Source: Amphimedon queenslandica (taxonomy: Eukaryota > Porifera > Demospongiae > Haplosclerida > Niphatidae). Taken from it: a stretch of 24,125 nucleotides of DNA. Shown here one piece after another: positions 10,829-19,827 of this stretch (its first letter is position 1; each line of letters begins with the position of its first letter). The stretch spans positions 2,260 to 26,384 of the forward strand of contig NW_003547101.1 in the NCBI RefSeq assembly GCF_000090795.2, read 5' to 3'. A model generated the notes under the pieces. It made no database searches. It saw nothing but the letters and a program-made list of their open reading frames with translations, and was not told where the DNA came from. Made by a program: the position numbers and the translations under genes.

Positions 10829-12789
10829 CTAATGAATTACTAATTGGCGTTTTATTTTACGATACTTCTCCAATGCTTCTTTATATGTATCAGGCGGTTC
10901 CTCTTGTGAGCTTGAACTTGGTATCCATCGAGAGATCTGATACTGTGCTGCAATATTCATCAGACCCGTTTTACAGAAGCAGGCAAATACTTCACTTGGT
11001 TCACTGCCAAAGTCATATCCACCCCATTCTTTTGGATGATTAAGAAAATGTATAGCCAGCTTTCTGGTTTCTGGTAGAGGCATTGCCTTCTCTGTGTGAC
11101 AGGAAGAACTGTGAATTAAGGAAGAGATTTTTGATGCTGTACTGCAATTGTATGCGACTAAACAGAGTCTATTTTTATCACGAAATTTATCCAGAGTAGT
11201 TTTTTGTATTTGACCACTCGATTTTGATTCTTTGTCATCTCGACTGCAATAAATGACATCACAATTAGGCTCACCAATGTAAATACCGTGATGAGTGTGG
11301 AATGATGATATATGTGCATGTATGTGATCACCTGGCTTAAGCTCCTCTTTAGCTAGTGTACAAGATACGGAACCTATTCTGTTAACGGAGTCATCTTGTA
11401 CTATTATAAAAGAAATATTAAGTAAAAAGAAAAATATTGTATTGGAACAAGAAACAGTCTAGAGGGGGCCATAACTGTGTATAGATGCAAGAACACTAAC
11501 TGATTATAACTTTTGCTTCATTTTAGAAAACTTACATGCTATTCATTTCTGTTAGTTTTATTGGCACTAAGGCTTCATTTGGGACTATCATCACACACTA
11601 TTTTATGCTATACGTGGTTGCTTGACTCACCTAACTCGTCTACTATTTTGGTAGCAATATCTTTTAGTGGATCACACTTTTGGTTTATTAATTCAATACA
11701 TATTTTAGTTATATATTGTGGTGGATTAAGAGAGCATGCCAAATGTTGTTGTATCATGGACACTAATTGACTTGATTTCCTATAATCAGATATTCCTGTT
11801 ACTGTTTGTATATTCTCTTTAGTATCCATTGTTATAAGTCCTTCAGCATACAGTGCATCAGTTACTCTGTAAAGGTTAGTAGTAATAGCACCAGCGAGTT
11901 TAGCAGAATGAGTCCTTACTATGGCATCTAGATTACCTGCAGTAGTGTATCAGTTAATGAGTGTTGTATTAAGTGTATGTTTACTTGATATAGGATTATT
12001 ACTACTGGGAATCACTACATAGAAACCTCTTCCTGTGGGATCTGCTACTTTTAATTCAATGCTTTTAGCTAGTTCATTCTCTTCACATTCCTTCAAAGCA
12101 GTAATCACTTCTCTCCATGATGCTTTGGAATAAACTTTTATCCATTTGTCATGCAAAGCTTTCATCTTGAAGTAAGAAATTAGATTAGTTTTAATTTCAT
12201 CTATATCTTGTTGTATTATTCCAGGAAGATGAAATGCAAATAGTTCACAATCAGCAAGCGGTGCAAGATACTCTACGAATAAGTCACTAGTTGGTTGATC
12301 ATCAACCATAGGACCAGGATTGAGTTCAACATCTCCTGATAAGAGGAGGAGCATACGTAGACAAACAATCAAATAGAGATCATTGTAAATCAGGTTAGAA
12401 CTGCTGCCTCCAGGTAAGACTACTGACTGGAGGTAATTTGCATCAGTAACAGTAACACCAGTAGTACATTGTACTTGGTAGCAGTTACCTAATAATAAAA
12501 TACCAGTAAATGTACAAGTACAAAGTTGCAATTGTTGTTTACCTGTTGGAGGAATCATCAAGATGTGTCTTAATAAAGAGAGAGAGAGAAAGAGGAGGAG
12601 GAGTAAAGCAATAAGAGACAGAGCTGCTGGCAGTTTAGATGTCTTCTCTCCTGATGTAGTACTGCCTGACTTGCTGTCTACTGCAGCTTTGAATGAGTGA
12701 GAGTGGCGGCCATTAGCTGGTCTACTGGAGGCAGCTTGACAGTAGTTCCACAGTCCAATACTTGCTCTCCATTGAGAGACATCAATCAT
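10829..12789 (-). CDS. Paralogue A: leader-2A-death domain-CARD-like-LRAT-like protein (542 aa)
   Basis: Exons 12789-12543, 12488-11985, 11936-11631, 11400-10829; all junctions are phase 1 and the sum is 543 codons. The N-terminal leader (1-142) has two hydrophobic stretches (about 57-78 and 118-132) and ends in the 2A motif SGDVELNPGP, so ribosome skipping would fall between Gly141 and Pro142. Residues about 143-235 are a death domain (DLFVEYLAPLADCELFAFHL, LHDKWIKV, ASWREVITAL). Residues 251-352 are a second helical death-fold, CARD-like domain (VTDALYAEGLI, TGISDYRKSSQLV, NPPQYITKICIELI). Residues about 370-500 match the LRAT/NC-type NlpC/P60 superfamily: LKPGDHIHAH, HHGIYIGEP with the conserved His390, and FACFCKTGL. 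The second family His is Tyr (VIYCS), and the catalytic Cys position is Ser488 (PSEVFACFC), so it is probably a pseudoenzyme. A CARD or adaptor role in immune or death signalling is inference. Confidence 0.78.
12310..12339 (-). promoter_or_regulatory. 2A ribosome-skipping site of paralogue A
   Basis: Encodes SGDVELNPGP, matching the canonical D(V/I)ExNPGP 2A core, immediately before the death domain. Translation is expected to skip the Gly-Pro bond. Activity is inferred from the motif. Confidence 0.85.
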
Positions 12790-13116
12790 CTTGTAATGAA
12801 GCTATAAGAAATCTACCAAGTAGCTCCTCTATCCAGTCACTAGTGGACAATAGACACATGATAGAGGTGAGTGTACTGTAACTTAACTATGTCTATAGCT
12901 AATTAAATTATGTTTCATGTATCATTATCATTTTCATTCATGTGAGAATAATTGTTTTTATTGCTCAACTATACTGTCATTCCAGTATTTTGACTAAATT
13001 TGGTCATTTCAGAGTTATCAGGATTTATGTGTGGTGTGTAGCACCTAGGTATACAGGTATACATGTAGCTTAATTATTCCACTCTCCTTTCCTGATAGGA
13101 CTATGTGTAAATGTAC
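12790..13116. other. Upstream region of paralogue A, duplicated upstream of paralogue D
   Basis: Shares blocks with 19295-19620 (CCAGTCACTAGTG, GTGAGTGTACTGTAAC, GACTAAATTTGGTCATTTCA, and the TTAATTATTC pyrimidine stretch). It is probably a promoter and 5' UTR copied along with the leader exons. No clear TATA box. Confidence 0.5.
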
Positions 13117-13262
13117 AGTTTTTCCAAAAAATGGCTCCAAAATCACCTCAAATTTTTATTACATTTTCTGATACATATTGATGTCCTTATGCTGTGTAGA
13201 AAGTTTGAGCTGATTCCGACTTCAATTTTTCAATTTATGACCATTTTAAAAATTAGCAAGTT
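13117..13262 (+). repeat. Single copy of the ~180-bp AT-rich repeat
   Basis: Starts TTTTTCCAAAAAATGGCTCC and ends in TTAAAAATTAGCAAGTTCTT, matching the last unit of the array at 9780-9920. With the LIC terminal exon that follows, it marks a segmental duplication. Confidence 0.8.
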
Positions 13263-13266
13263 CTTA

Positions 13267-13440
<174 letters not shown>

Positions 13441-13488
13441 TTAGCTCTCACATACATGTACATGTATCACATGACTGTCACATGACAG

Positions 13489-13683
13489 GAGGGAGGAGTA
13501 CCTAAGAACCTAATGTCTGGAATGGGAGGAGGAGGAGGGGGCCAGCAGTCCGGGGGTGAAGTACTAGCGACATTCTTTAATAACCTGTTATCTAAGAAAC
13601 CCAGTACTAAGACCTCTCGTAGTACCACTGGAGTCACTGGAGGTAGTGATGGGAAGAAGAGCACACCAAAGACTGAGAAGTAA
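13489..13683 (+). pseudogene. Duplicated terminal exon of dynein LIC (intact, 65 codons incl. stop)
   Basis: Same length (195 nt) and same encoded peptide as the terminal exon at 9994-10188, from EGGVPKNLMSGM through GGEVLATFFNNLLSKK to the TAA. I see only third-position, synonymous differences. The acceptor is CATGACAG here and CATGATAG in the first copy. The duplication includes about 40 nt of intron before the exon, an upstream AT-rich repeat unit, and the 3' UTR down to the (TTA)n run. No other LIC exon lies near it, so it is either an alternative terminal exon of the same gene, an inert duplicate, or an assembly (haplotype) artefact. Confidence 0.8.
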
Positions 13684-13817
13684 CTGATTGTTTGTGTTTA
13701 TGGTTGTAGAGAGATAGAAGTGATAAAGAAGTGTTGTTGTTGTTGTTTTAATTTATTAATTCATTTTGTTCAAATTTTTGTTTATTAAAAAGCCATATCT
13801 CTGTGTTTTAGTATAGA

Positions 13818-13874
<57 letters not shown>

Positions 13875-14268
13875 GTACATGTAGTTGTATTACTTTTGTT
13901 TTTGTTATGGACATTAATAATGATACCATGATGTTGTAATTTTGTTATAATTATTATGATGCCCACACCATAAATTGCATAACTTTGGAGTTTGGATGAA
14001 GCCCTTATAATGGGTGTGATAGCTCTGTTTGCTTGTAGACATTATTATAATAATTATAATTATAATCTTGTAATGTACAGTCTCCTAATAATTTTTTCAA
14101 AACACTAATTCAGCATAAAGTATTAGAATGGCAGCAGTGTATATTGTAATAGCAGTAATACAATGTATACAGTATATAGCAAGTATATAATATCTAACTA
14201 TAACTAATGATTCTAAATTGAAAAGAGTTTTATAATTTCACCTATCTACATTTATAATTTGTTCTAAG
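13684..14268 (+). other. Duplicated LIC 3' UTR, (TTA)n microsatellite and AT-rich spacer
   Basis: 13684-13815 copies the LIC 3' UTR, including ATTAAA at 13784. A (TTA)n run covers about 13817-13873. The remainder to the end of paralogue B is AT-rich with no coding signal seen. Confidence 0.6.
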
Positions 14269-15954
14269 CTATGCTTTAGCATTTCGTTTTTCAATGAAGT
14301 TTTTCATTGCTTCTTTGTATGTAGTGCATGGCGCTCCCTTCCACCACTCGGTTAACAGGTTCCTAGTAAGTGGATGAAGTTGTGTTCCAATATCCATCAG
14401 ACCTGTTTTACAGAAGCAGGCAAATGTTTCACTGTTGTTATTTGATATGTCATATTCACCAAACTTCTTTGGATTAGAAAGAAAATGTTTAGCGACCTTA
14501 ACAGTTTCTGAAGGAGGCATTGCTTTTATCACATGACAGGAACATCTAACTAAGACAGCAGCTTTTTTAAATGCACTGCAATTATATGCCACCAAACGGA
14601 GTGTATTGCCATCACAAACGTCACTAAGGGTAGTTTTTCTTACTTGACAAAGTGAGCCGACCTTATTTCTTAGTGACCCAGTTGCATCACCACTGAAGTG
14701 AATCACTTCACAATCAGGTTCACCAACATAAATACTGTGATGACTATGAAGGTATAGTGTTCTATGAGTATAGATATGATCACCAGGCTTGAGATCCTTT
14801 TTCTCTATTTCATGGGAGACATACCCAACTCTGTTCACTGAGTCATCTTGTACTATATCATGAAATAAGAAGTACAGTATATACAATAAATAAAATAAAA
14901 GGATGAAAGGGTAAAGATTAAGTACATGTAAAAGAAATGAGGCCATGAAGAGTAGTCAGTGTAGCCTGACCCTTTTGTGAGGCCATGCTAGGATGCGTTA
15001 TTTAGCCTCCTTTATTTTTCTGCATTTGTTATAAACTTTTATGTACTTGTTTATGAAAACTTACCTATTTCAGCAACTGGTATAGTCCCGTGCTCTGCTG
15101 TTGTGCCATTATCAGGTATAGACTGGCCTAATGTATTGAGATATAATGACTATATTGATCACTGATAATGTACATACACACTCACCTAACTGGTGTAATA
15201 TAGAGTTAGCATTTTTTGTTAGGGCTGGATTTTTTTGGTCCATTAATACATGACATACATTAATGAGATACTGCTCTGGATTATCAGAGGATAATTGGTG
15301 CCCAATGACAGTCACAAGTTTAGCAGCTTTATCAAAATCACTAATTCCTGGTATAAATATGTGCTCTTTAGTACTCTCTGGTATCAGTTTTTTAGCATAC
15401 AGTGCACTAGCTGTTTTTGAAAAGTCAGTAGAAATACTGTGAGTAAGTTTATCAGAATGAGTCCTCAATATATCCTTTAGATTATCTGCAGTGTTGTGTA
15501 TCAATTGTGCTGTATTTAGTGTGTGCTTACCTGTTACAACTTCATCAGTAGGATTTGTCACTTTGTCTTCAATAGTTCCAGCTAGTTCATTCTCTTTACA
15601 TTGTTTCAAAGCATTAATGACATCTCTCCATGATGCTGTAGGATTAACTTGTAACCATATCTGATGTAAAGCTATTTTCAAGCTCTTGGAATCTGGATTT
15701 TTTTTCTTTTTACCGATAGTGTTAACATGAGTTTTTGTTATTCCAGGAAGACAAAGGGCAAATAATTCCCAATCATTAAGTGGTTCTAGATATTTTGCAA
15801 ATAAGTGACTGTTTGGTTTATCATCAATCATAGGACCAGGATTAAGTTCAACATCTCCTGATAAGAGGAGGAGGAGAAGTAAAACCAAATAGTAGATCAG
15901 GTCAGAGCTACGGCTAATAAATAGAACTAATGACTGGAAGTGAATACCAATCAT
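14269..15954 (-). CDS. Paralogue B: leader-2A-death domain-CARD-like-LRAT-like protein (456 aa)
   Basis: Exons 15954-15531, 15485-15186, 15127-15065, 14852-14269; all junctions are phase 1 and the sum is 457 codons. The leader is short: residues 1-41 are one signal-like hydrophobic segment (SSDLIYYLVLLLLLLL) running straight into 2A SGDVELNPGP (skip at Gly40/Pro41). A death domain follows (KYLEPLNDWELFALCLPGIT, ASWRDVINAL), then a CARD-like domain (about 142-241; SALYAKKLIPESTKE, NPEQYLINVCHVLMDQ), a 21-residue linker, and an LRAT/NC-type domain (263-456). In that domain LKPGDHIYTH, His301 in HHSIYVG and His314 in VIHFSG are kept. The motif that reads NCE.FA in active relatives reads NNSETFA, putting Ser403 at the nucleophile. 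A new Cys407 lies four residues on. The open frame continues through the 212-nt intron before the LRAT exon, but that stretch is a pyrimidine-rich intron ending in ATAG, as in paralogue A. Confidence 0.8.
15832..15861 (-). promoter_or_regulatory. 2A ribosome-skipping site of paralogue B
   Basis: Encodes SGDVELNPGP directly after a run of leucines, with the death-domain segment starting two residues after the Pro. Only 31 residues precede the motif, so a skipped leader would be about 40 residues long. Confidence 0.85.
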
Positions 15955-16265
15955 CTTGTACTATAGTATGGAGGACAATGAGAGAATTAGGTAACTTAAG
16001 GTGTAGTTATTTCAGTGATCACTTACACCACAATAAAGAAAGGACTTTATAAAAGAAAGAGGAAACAAACAATAAAGGAGCAAGTCAGCTAGAGCAAGGC
16101 TACATGCACCAGTGTATAAAGGATGGGTGTATCAGTGTATGTGTGTGGTATATAGGACCTCATGAAAATAGTTACTGGAGCAAACCAATAACACTAAATA
16201 TCATAAAATCTCCTTAATATTCGATTTTATCTGTACACAACATCATGTGACATTGTGTATTCATG
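15955..16265. repeat. Upstream block of paralogue B, duplicate of 18092-18443
   Basis: Long direct duplicate of the region upstream of paralogue C (shared: TATGGAGGACAATGAGAGAA, AAAACAAACAAT-type stretch, GCTAGAGCAAGGCTACATG, TGTGTGTGGTATATAGGACC). A minus-strand TATAAA at 16046-16051 lies 92 nt before the ATG, at nearly the same spacing as in C. The plus-strand open frame present in the C copy is broken here by an early TAG. Confidence 0.75.
16046..16051 (-). promoter_or_regulatory. Candidate TATA box, paralogue B
   Basis: TATAAA on the minus strand, 92 nt upstream of the start codon. Spacing is conserved with paralogue C (94 nt), though both lie in a recent duplication, so conservation is weak evidence. 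Confidence 0.35.
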
Positions 16266-16452
16266 CACTCTCTCTTTTTAACTTATTGATGACATGTTAC
16301 TACTACACCACTGTGCTAGCCTGGACTATGACATTAGCCTACCCTCAGCAACATTAATATTACTGCAAGATTTAATCTCAGCAATTTGAACTATAAAACT
16401 CTTCTACTCCTCTCTCTTCCTATTTTCTTTATCTAATTTTACAATTCCCATT
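16266..16452. other. Spacer between paralogues B and C, nothing recognised
   Basis: AT-rich spacer with CT-rich patches. No open frame or repeat in it is supported. Confidence 0.4.
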
Positions 16453-16532
16453 TATGATCTTCAGGTTTGAGATCCTGTTCCTCTACTGCCAGAGTGGATA
16501 AAGTATCCAACTCTGCTTACTCAATCATCTGC
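16453..16532 (-). pseudogene. Decayed LRAT-like exon fragment
   Basis: On the minus strand it aligns to the 5' end of the LRAT exons of A and B. One frame gives DD, a stop, then VSRVGY (intact genes: QDDSVNRVGY). After a frameshift comes EEQDLKPEDH (intact: KKDLKPGDH). It carries in-frame stops and a frameshift. It lies about 280 nt downstream of the end of paralogue C, where an LRAT exon would be expected if C once had that C-terminal module. Confidence 0.65.
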
Positions 16533-16810
16533 TCTAGTTGCTGTTATCAACAAATTGTTCAAATGGGTGATTAACTGCATGTTATGCTCTAGTTATAAAA
16601 TCACACCATTAAATAATACTGAAATTGATCATAAACACTAACAATAATTAATATAATAAGATCAAAACATAATCATACAATTGATTAACAATGCAGTCTA
16701 TTACTCTTACAGCTGGATTTTTATAGCAAGAGATGGTAATATAATGAATGCGGATTATATAAAAACTATACTACTAAAACATGATGAAATAGTACAATGA
16801 GCTACAATAC

Positions 16811-16816
16811 TTTATT
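16811..16816 (-). terminator. Poly(A) signal overlapping the stop codon of paralogue C
   Basis: CAA TAA A on the minus strand contains AATAAA across the last sense codon and the stop. The 3' UTR would be only some 10-30 nt. Confidence 0.6.
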
Positions 16817-18091
16817 GTTTCTTTTTAAATTCATCAAACAACTCTCTAAGACAATGCTCCAATGCACCATCACGACTTTGCTTACGAGGACCTTTTATTT
16901 TCAATCCAGTTTGTGTATCTTCACATGTACACACCCACTTCAACTCAAATCCAGAAAATTTTTTCTCTCTTTTCCATTTAATAGTAGTGCCACCTATTGG
17001 TATCTAGTTTAATGTCAATTTATTGTTTTATACACTGAATTTTATGAAACTCACTTCTCCACTTCGATTTTCATTATCACTAGCATGACGTTTTATCAAT
17101 TCTATATAAGATAAACATTATAAGAGTAGTATATAGTTACATAATATATGGTGTAAATGTCATTCTTTTACCTTTTATATCAATATTGAATACATCAACT
17201 TTAGCTGGTGCATCAACTTCCTCTGATACCGCTGCTGCAGCAGGTGGTAGCTCAGGTTTAGGCTCAGTAGGCTGAATAGGTATAGGTTGACCTAGTAATG
17301 TGTTGAAATATAATATTGATCACTGATAATGTACAAACACACTCACCTAACTGACGTAATATAGAGGTAGCGATATCTGTTAGTGCACGATGTTTTTGGT
17401 TTATTAATACATGACATATATTAATAAGATACTGCTCTGGATTAAGAGAAGCTTCCAACTGATTTTCAATGACATGCACAAGGTTGCTAGCCTTTTTATT
17501 GTCAGCTATTCCCATTACATGCATATCCTCTTTAGTTTGTTGTGGTATCAGGTCTTTAGCATACAGTGCATCAGTTACATTACAAAGATTTGCACTAGTA
17601 GCATGAGCTAATTTATCACAATGAGTCTTCAATATATCCTTTAGATTACCTGCAGTAGTGTATCAGTTAATGAGTGTTGTACTAAGTGTATGTTTACCTG
17701 TTATAGGACCAGAATTAGTCACTTTGTCTTCAATAGTTCTAGCTAGTTCATTCTCTTTACTTTGTTTCAAAGCATTAATGACATCTCTCCATGATGCTGT
17801 AGGATTAACTTGTAACCATCTCTTATGTAATGCCTCCATCCTGAGGTAAGAGTTTCCTTTAGTTTTAATTATATCAATGTCAAGTTGTGTTATCCCACCA
17901 GGAAGACAAAGAGCAAATTGCTCCCAGTCATCAAGTGGTTCCAGATATTTAGCAAATAAGTCACCAGTTGGTTGATCATCAATCATAGGACCAGGATTGA
18001 GTTCAACATCTCCTGATAAGAGGAGGAGCATACGTAGACAAACATAGCTACTACTAAACAAGATTGGCAGCTGGAAGTGGACATCAATCAT
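16812..18091 (-). CDS. Paralogue C: leader-2A-death domain-CARD-like-Pro linker-C-terminal domain (351 aa)
   Basis: Exons 18091-17698, 17649-17347, 17291-17172, 17101-17055, 17003-16812; phases match and the sum is 352 codons. Residues 1-35 are a short hydrophobic leader ending in 2A (skip at Gly34/Pro35). Then come a death domain (LFAKYLEPLDDWEQFALCLP, LHKRWLQVNPTASWRDVINA), a CARD-like domain from about residue 132 (VTDALYAKDLIPQQTKEDM, NPEQYLINICHVLINQ), a Pro/Ala/Glu-rich linker (PIQPTEPKPELPPAAAAV), and a basic 64-residue C-terminal exon (TIKWKREKKFSGFELKWVC, GLKIKGPRKQSRDGALEHCL). The last exon reads as strands followed by a helix, with a Lys/Gln-Ser-Arg lead-in to an Ala-rich helix. 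This is faintly like a double-stranded-RNA-binding fold, at low confidence. The AATAAA signal overlaps the stop codon. Confidence 0.8.
17987..18016 (-). promoter_or_regulatory. 2A ribosome-skipping site of paralogue C
   Basis: Encodes SGDVELNPGP after a VCLRMLLLL segment. Only 25 residues precede the motif, the shortest leader in the cluster. Confidence 0.85.
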
Positions 18092-18443
18092 CTTGTACTA
18101 TAGTATGGAGGACAATGAGAGAATTAGGTAACTTAAGGTGTAGCTATTTCAGTGATCGCTTACCCACAATAAAGAAAGAAGGACTTTATAAAAGGAAGAA
18201 GAGAAAACAAACAATGAAGGAGCAAGCAGCAAGTCAGCTAGAGCAAGGCTACATGTCCCAGTGTATAAAGGATGGGTGTATCAGTGTATGTGTGTGGTAT
18301 ATAGGACCTAATGAAAATAGTTACTGGAACACACCAATAACAATGAATATTGTTATAATGCACAATTAACACTGAATATCATGAACTTTCCTTAATATTC
18401 TATTTTATCTGTATATGCAATATCATGTGAATGATGTTGTGTA
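18092..18443. repeat. Upstream block of paralogue C with a plus-strand open frame
   Basis: Duplicate of 15955-16265. A 101-codon plus-strand frame (18064-18369) includes a basic KRKKRKQ segment and ISVCVWYIGPNENSYW. The same frame is broken upstream of B, and only the ISVCVWYI portion is traceable near 19540 upstream of D. It may be a relic of a divergent gene or chance. Confidence 0.5.
18185..18190 (-). promoter_or_regulatory. Candidate TATA box, paralogue C
   Basis: TATAAA on the minus strand 94 nt upstream of the ATG, in the duplicated promoter block. Confidence 0.35.
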
Positions 18444-18472
18444 TACAGCATCATTTAGTATGAACATATTTT

Positions 18473-18651
18473 TAAATGGCCAATTTTTGAAAAATACTGG
18501 TTTGTTTCAAAAAATGACTCCTAAATCACCCCAAAATTTTATTACATTTTCTGATGCATATTGATGTATTTATGCTGTGTAGAAAGTTTGAGCTGATTCC
18601 GACTTCATTTTTTCGAGTTATGGCCAATGGCCATATTAAGAAAAATTAGCA
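18473..18651 (+). repeat. Single copy of the ~180-bp AT-rich repeat
   Basis: Full unit (GGCCAATTTTTGAAAAATAC through AAAGTTTGAGCTGATTCCGA). Its right end abuts the broken death-domain exon of paralogue D at about 18652. Confidence 0.85.
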
Positions 18652-19294
18652 AATTTGTCATGCAAAGCTTTCATTTTAAAGAAATTGGATTAGTTTTAAT
18701 TTCATCTATATCTTGTTGCATTATTCCAGGAAGATGAAATGCAAAGAGTTCCCAATCAGTAAGCAGTGCAAGATACTCTACAAATAAGTCACTAGTTGGT
18801 TGATCATTAATCATAGGACCAGGATTGAGTTCAACATCTCCTGATAAGAGGAGGAGCATAAGTAGACAAACAATCAAATAGAGATCATTGTAAATCAGGT
18901 TAGAACTGCTGCCTTCAGGTAAAACTACTGACTGGAGGTAATTTGTATCAGTAACAGTAACACCAGTAGTACATTGTACTTGGTAGCAGTTACCTAATAA
19001 TAAAATACAGTGAATATACAAGTACAAATTTGCAATTGTTGTTTACCTGTTGGAGGAGGAGGAATCATAAAGATGTGTCTCAATAAAGAGAGAAAGAGGA
19101 GGAGGAGTAAAGCAATAAGAGACAGAGCTGCTGGCAGTTTAGATGTCTTCTCTCCTGATGTAGTACTGCCTGACTTGCTGTCTACTGCAGCTTTGAATGA
19201 GTGAGAGTGGCAACCATTAGCTGGTCTACTGGAAGCAGCTTGACAGTAGTTCCACAGTCCACTAACTTGCTCTCCATTGAGAGACATCAATCAT
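18652..19294 (-). pseudogene. Paralogue D: truncated leader-2A-death domain copy
   Basis: Very close copy of the first two exons of paralogue A (exon 1 about 19294-19047, intron 19046-18994, exon 2 from 18993). The conserved start ATG (19294) is followed by a +1 shift (AGTTAGTGG where A has AGTATTGG) that puts a stop at codon 11. An ATG in the other frame at 19287 rejoins the leader reading frame. The 2A motif is intact. The death domain then loses its frame after DIDEIKTNPIS and stops at 18671; homology to paralogue A ends at about 18652, exactly where the AT-rich repeat begins. No CARD-like or C-terminal exons follow. It could still yield a 2A leader plus a half death domain, but is most likely a pseudogene. 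Confidence 0.78.
18815..18844 (-). promoter_or_regulatory. 2A motif retained in pseudogene D
   Basis: SGDVELNPGP is unchanged although the downstream domain is broken. Confidence 0.8.
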
Positions 19295-19822
19295 CTTTAT
19301 AATGAAGCTATAAGAAGTATACCAAGTAGTACCTCTTTCCAGTCACTAGTGAACAAGTCAACAGAAGTGAGTGTACTGTAACAAAACTATAATTGTTTCA
19401 TGTATCATTATCATGGGAGAATGATTGTTTGTATTGCTCTACTCTACTGTTATGACTAAATTTGGTCATTTCACACACATGTAGTTTTCTAGCAGAAACC
19501 ATAAGAGCTTTCCCTGTAAGTTTAACAAGCAATTACATGAATATCAGTGTATGTGTGTGGTATATAGCACATGGTATACCAGTATAACTTAATTATTCTC
19601 TCTCCCAATAGACACTGGGTAATGTAACATTAGGATCAATAGGAGTGTTATTAATATCAGTATCAGTATCAATATCAACACTAGGGACTGGGCTGATTGG
19701 TATGTACAGTGGATCAAGGGTTGCTTATGTACTGTATGTCCTTCAGTGGATTATGGATTACAGAAATATACCAGTGCAAAATATAGCTATGTATTTGTAT
19801 TCTACAAATAAATAGTATATGT
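19295..19822 (+). other. Upstream region of D with an orphan plus-strand exon-like segment
   Basis: The left half matches the upstream region of A (12790-13116). At 19612-19699 a segment is bordered by a pyrimidine-rich CCCAATAG acceptor and a GTATGT donor. It reads as one open frame, TLGNVTLGSIGVLLISVSVS followed by ISTLGTGLI, resembling a Gly-rich membrane helix. No matching exon was found on either side, so it is only a candidate fragment. Confidence 0.35.
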
Positions 19823-19827
19823 TTATT
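19822..19827 (-). terminator. Poly(A) signal overlapping the stop codon of paralogue E
   Basis: Same CAA-TAA-A arrangement as in paralogue C: AATAAA spans the final Gln codon and the stop. Confidence 0.6.

Noticed and set aside
14853-14946. N-terminal membrane-like extension of the LRAT exon of paralogue B
   Set aside because: It is the T-rich end of an intron ending in ATAG just before the exon; paralogue A has the same acceptor and a different upstream sequence.
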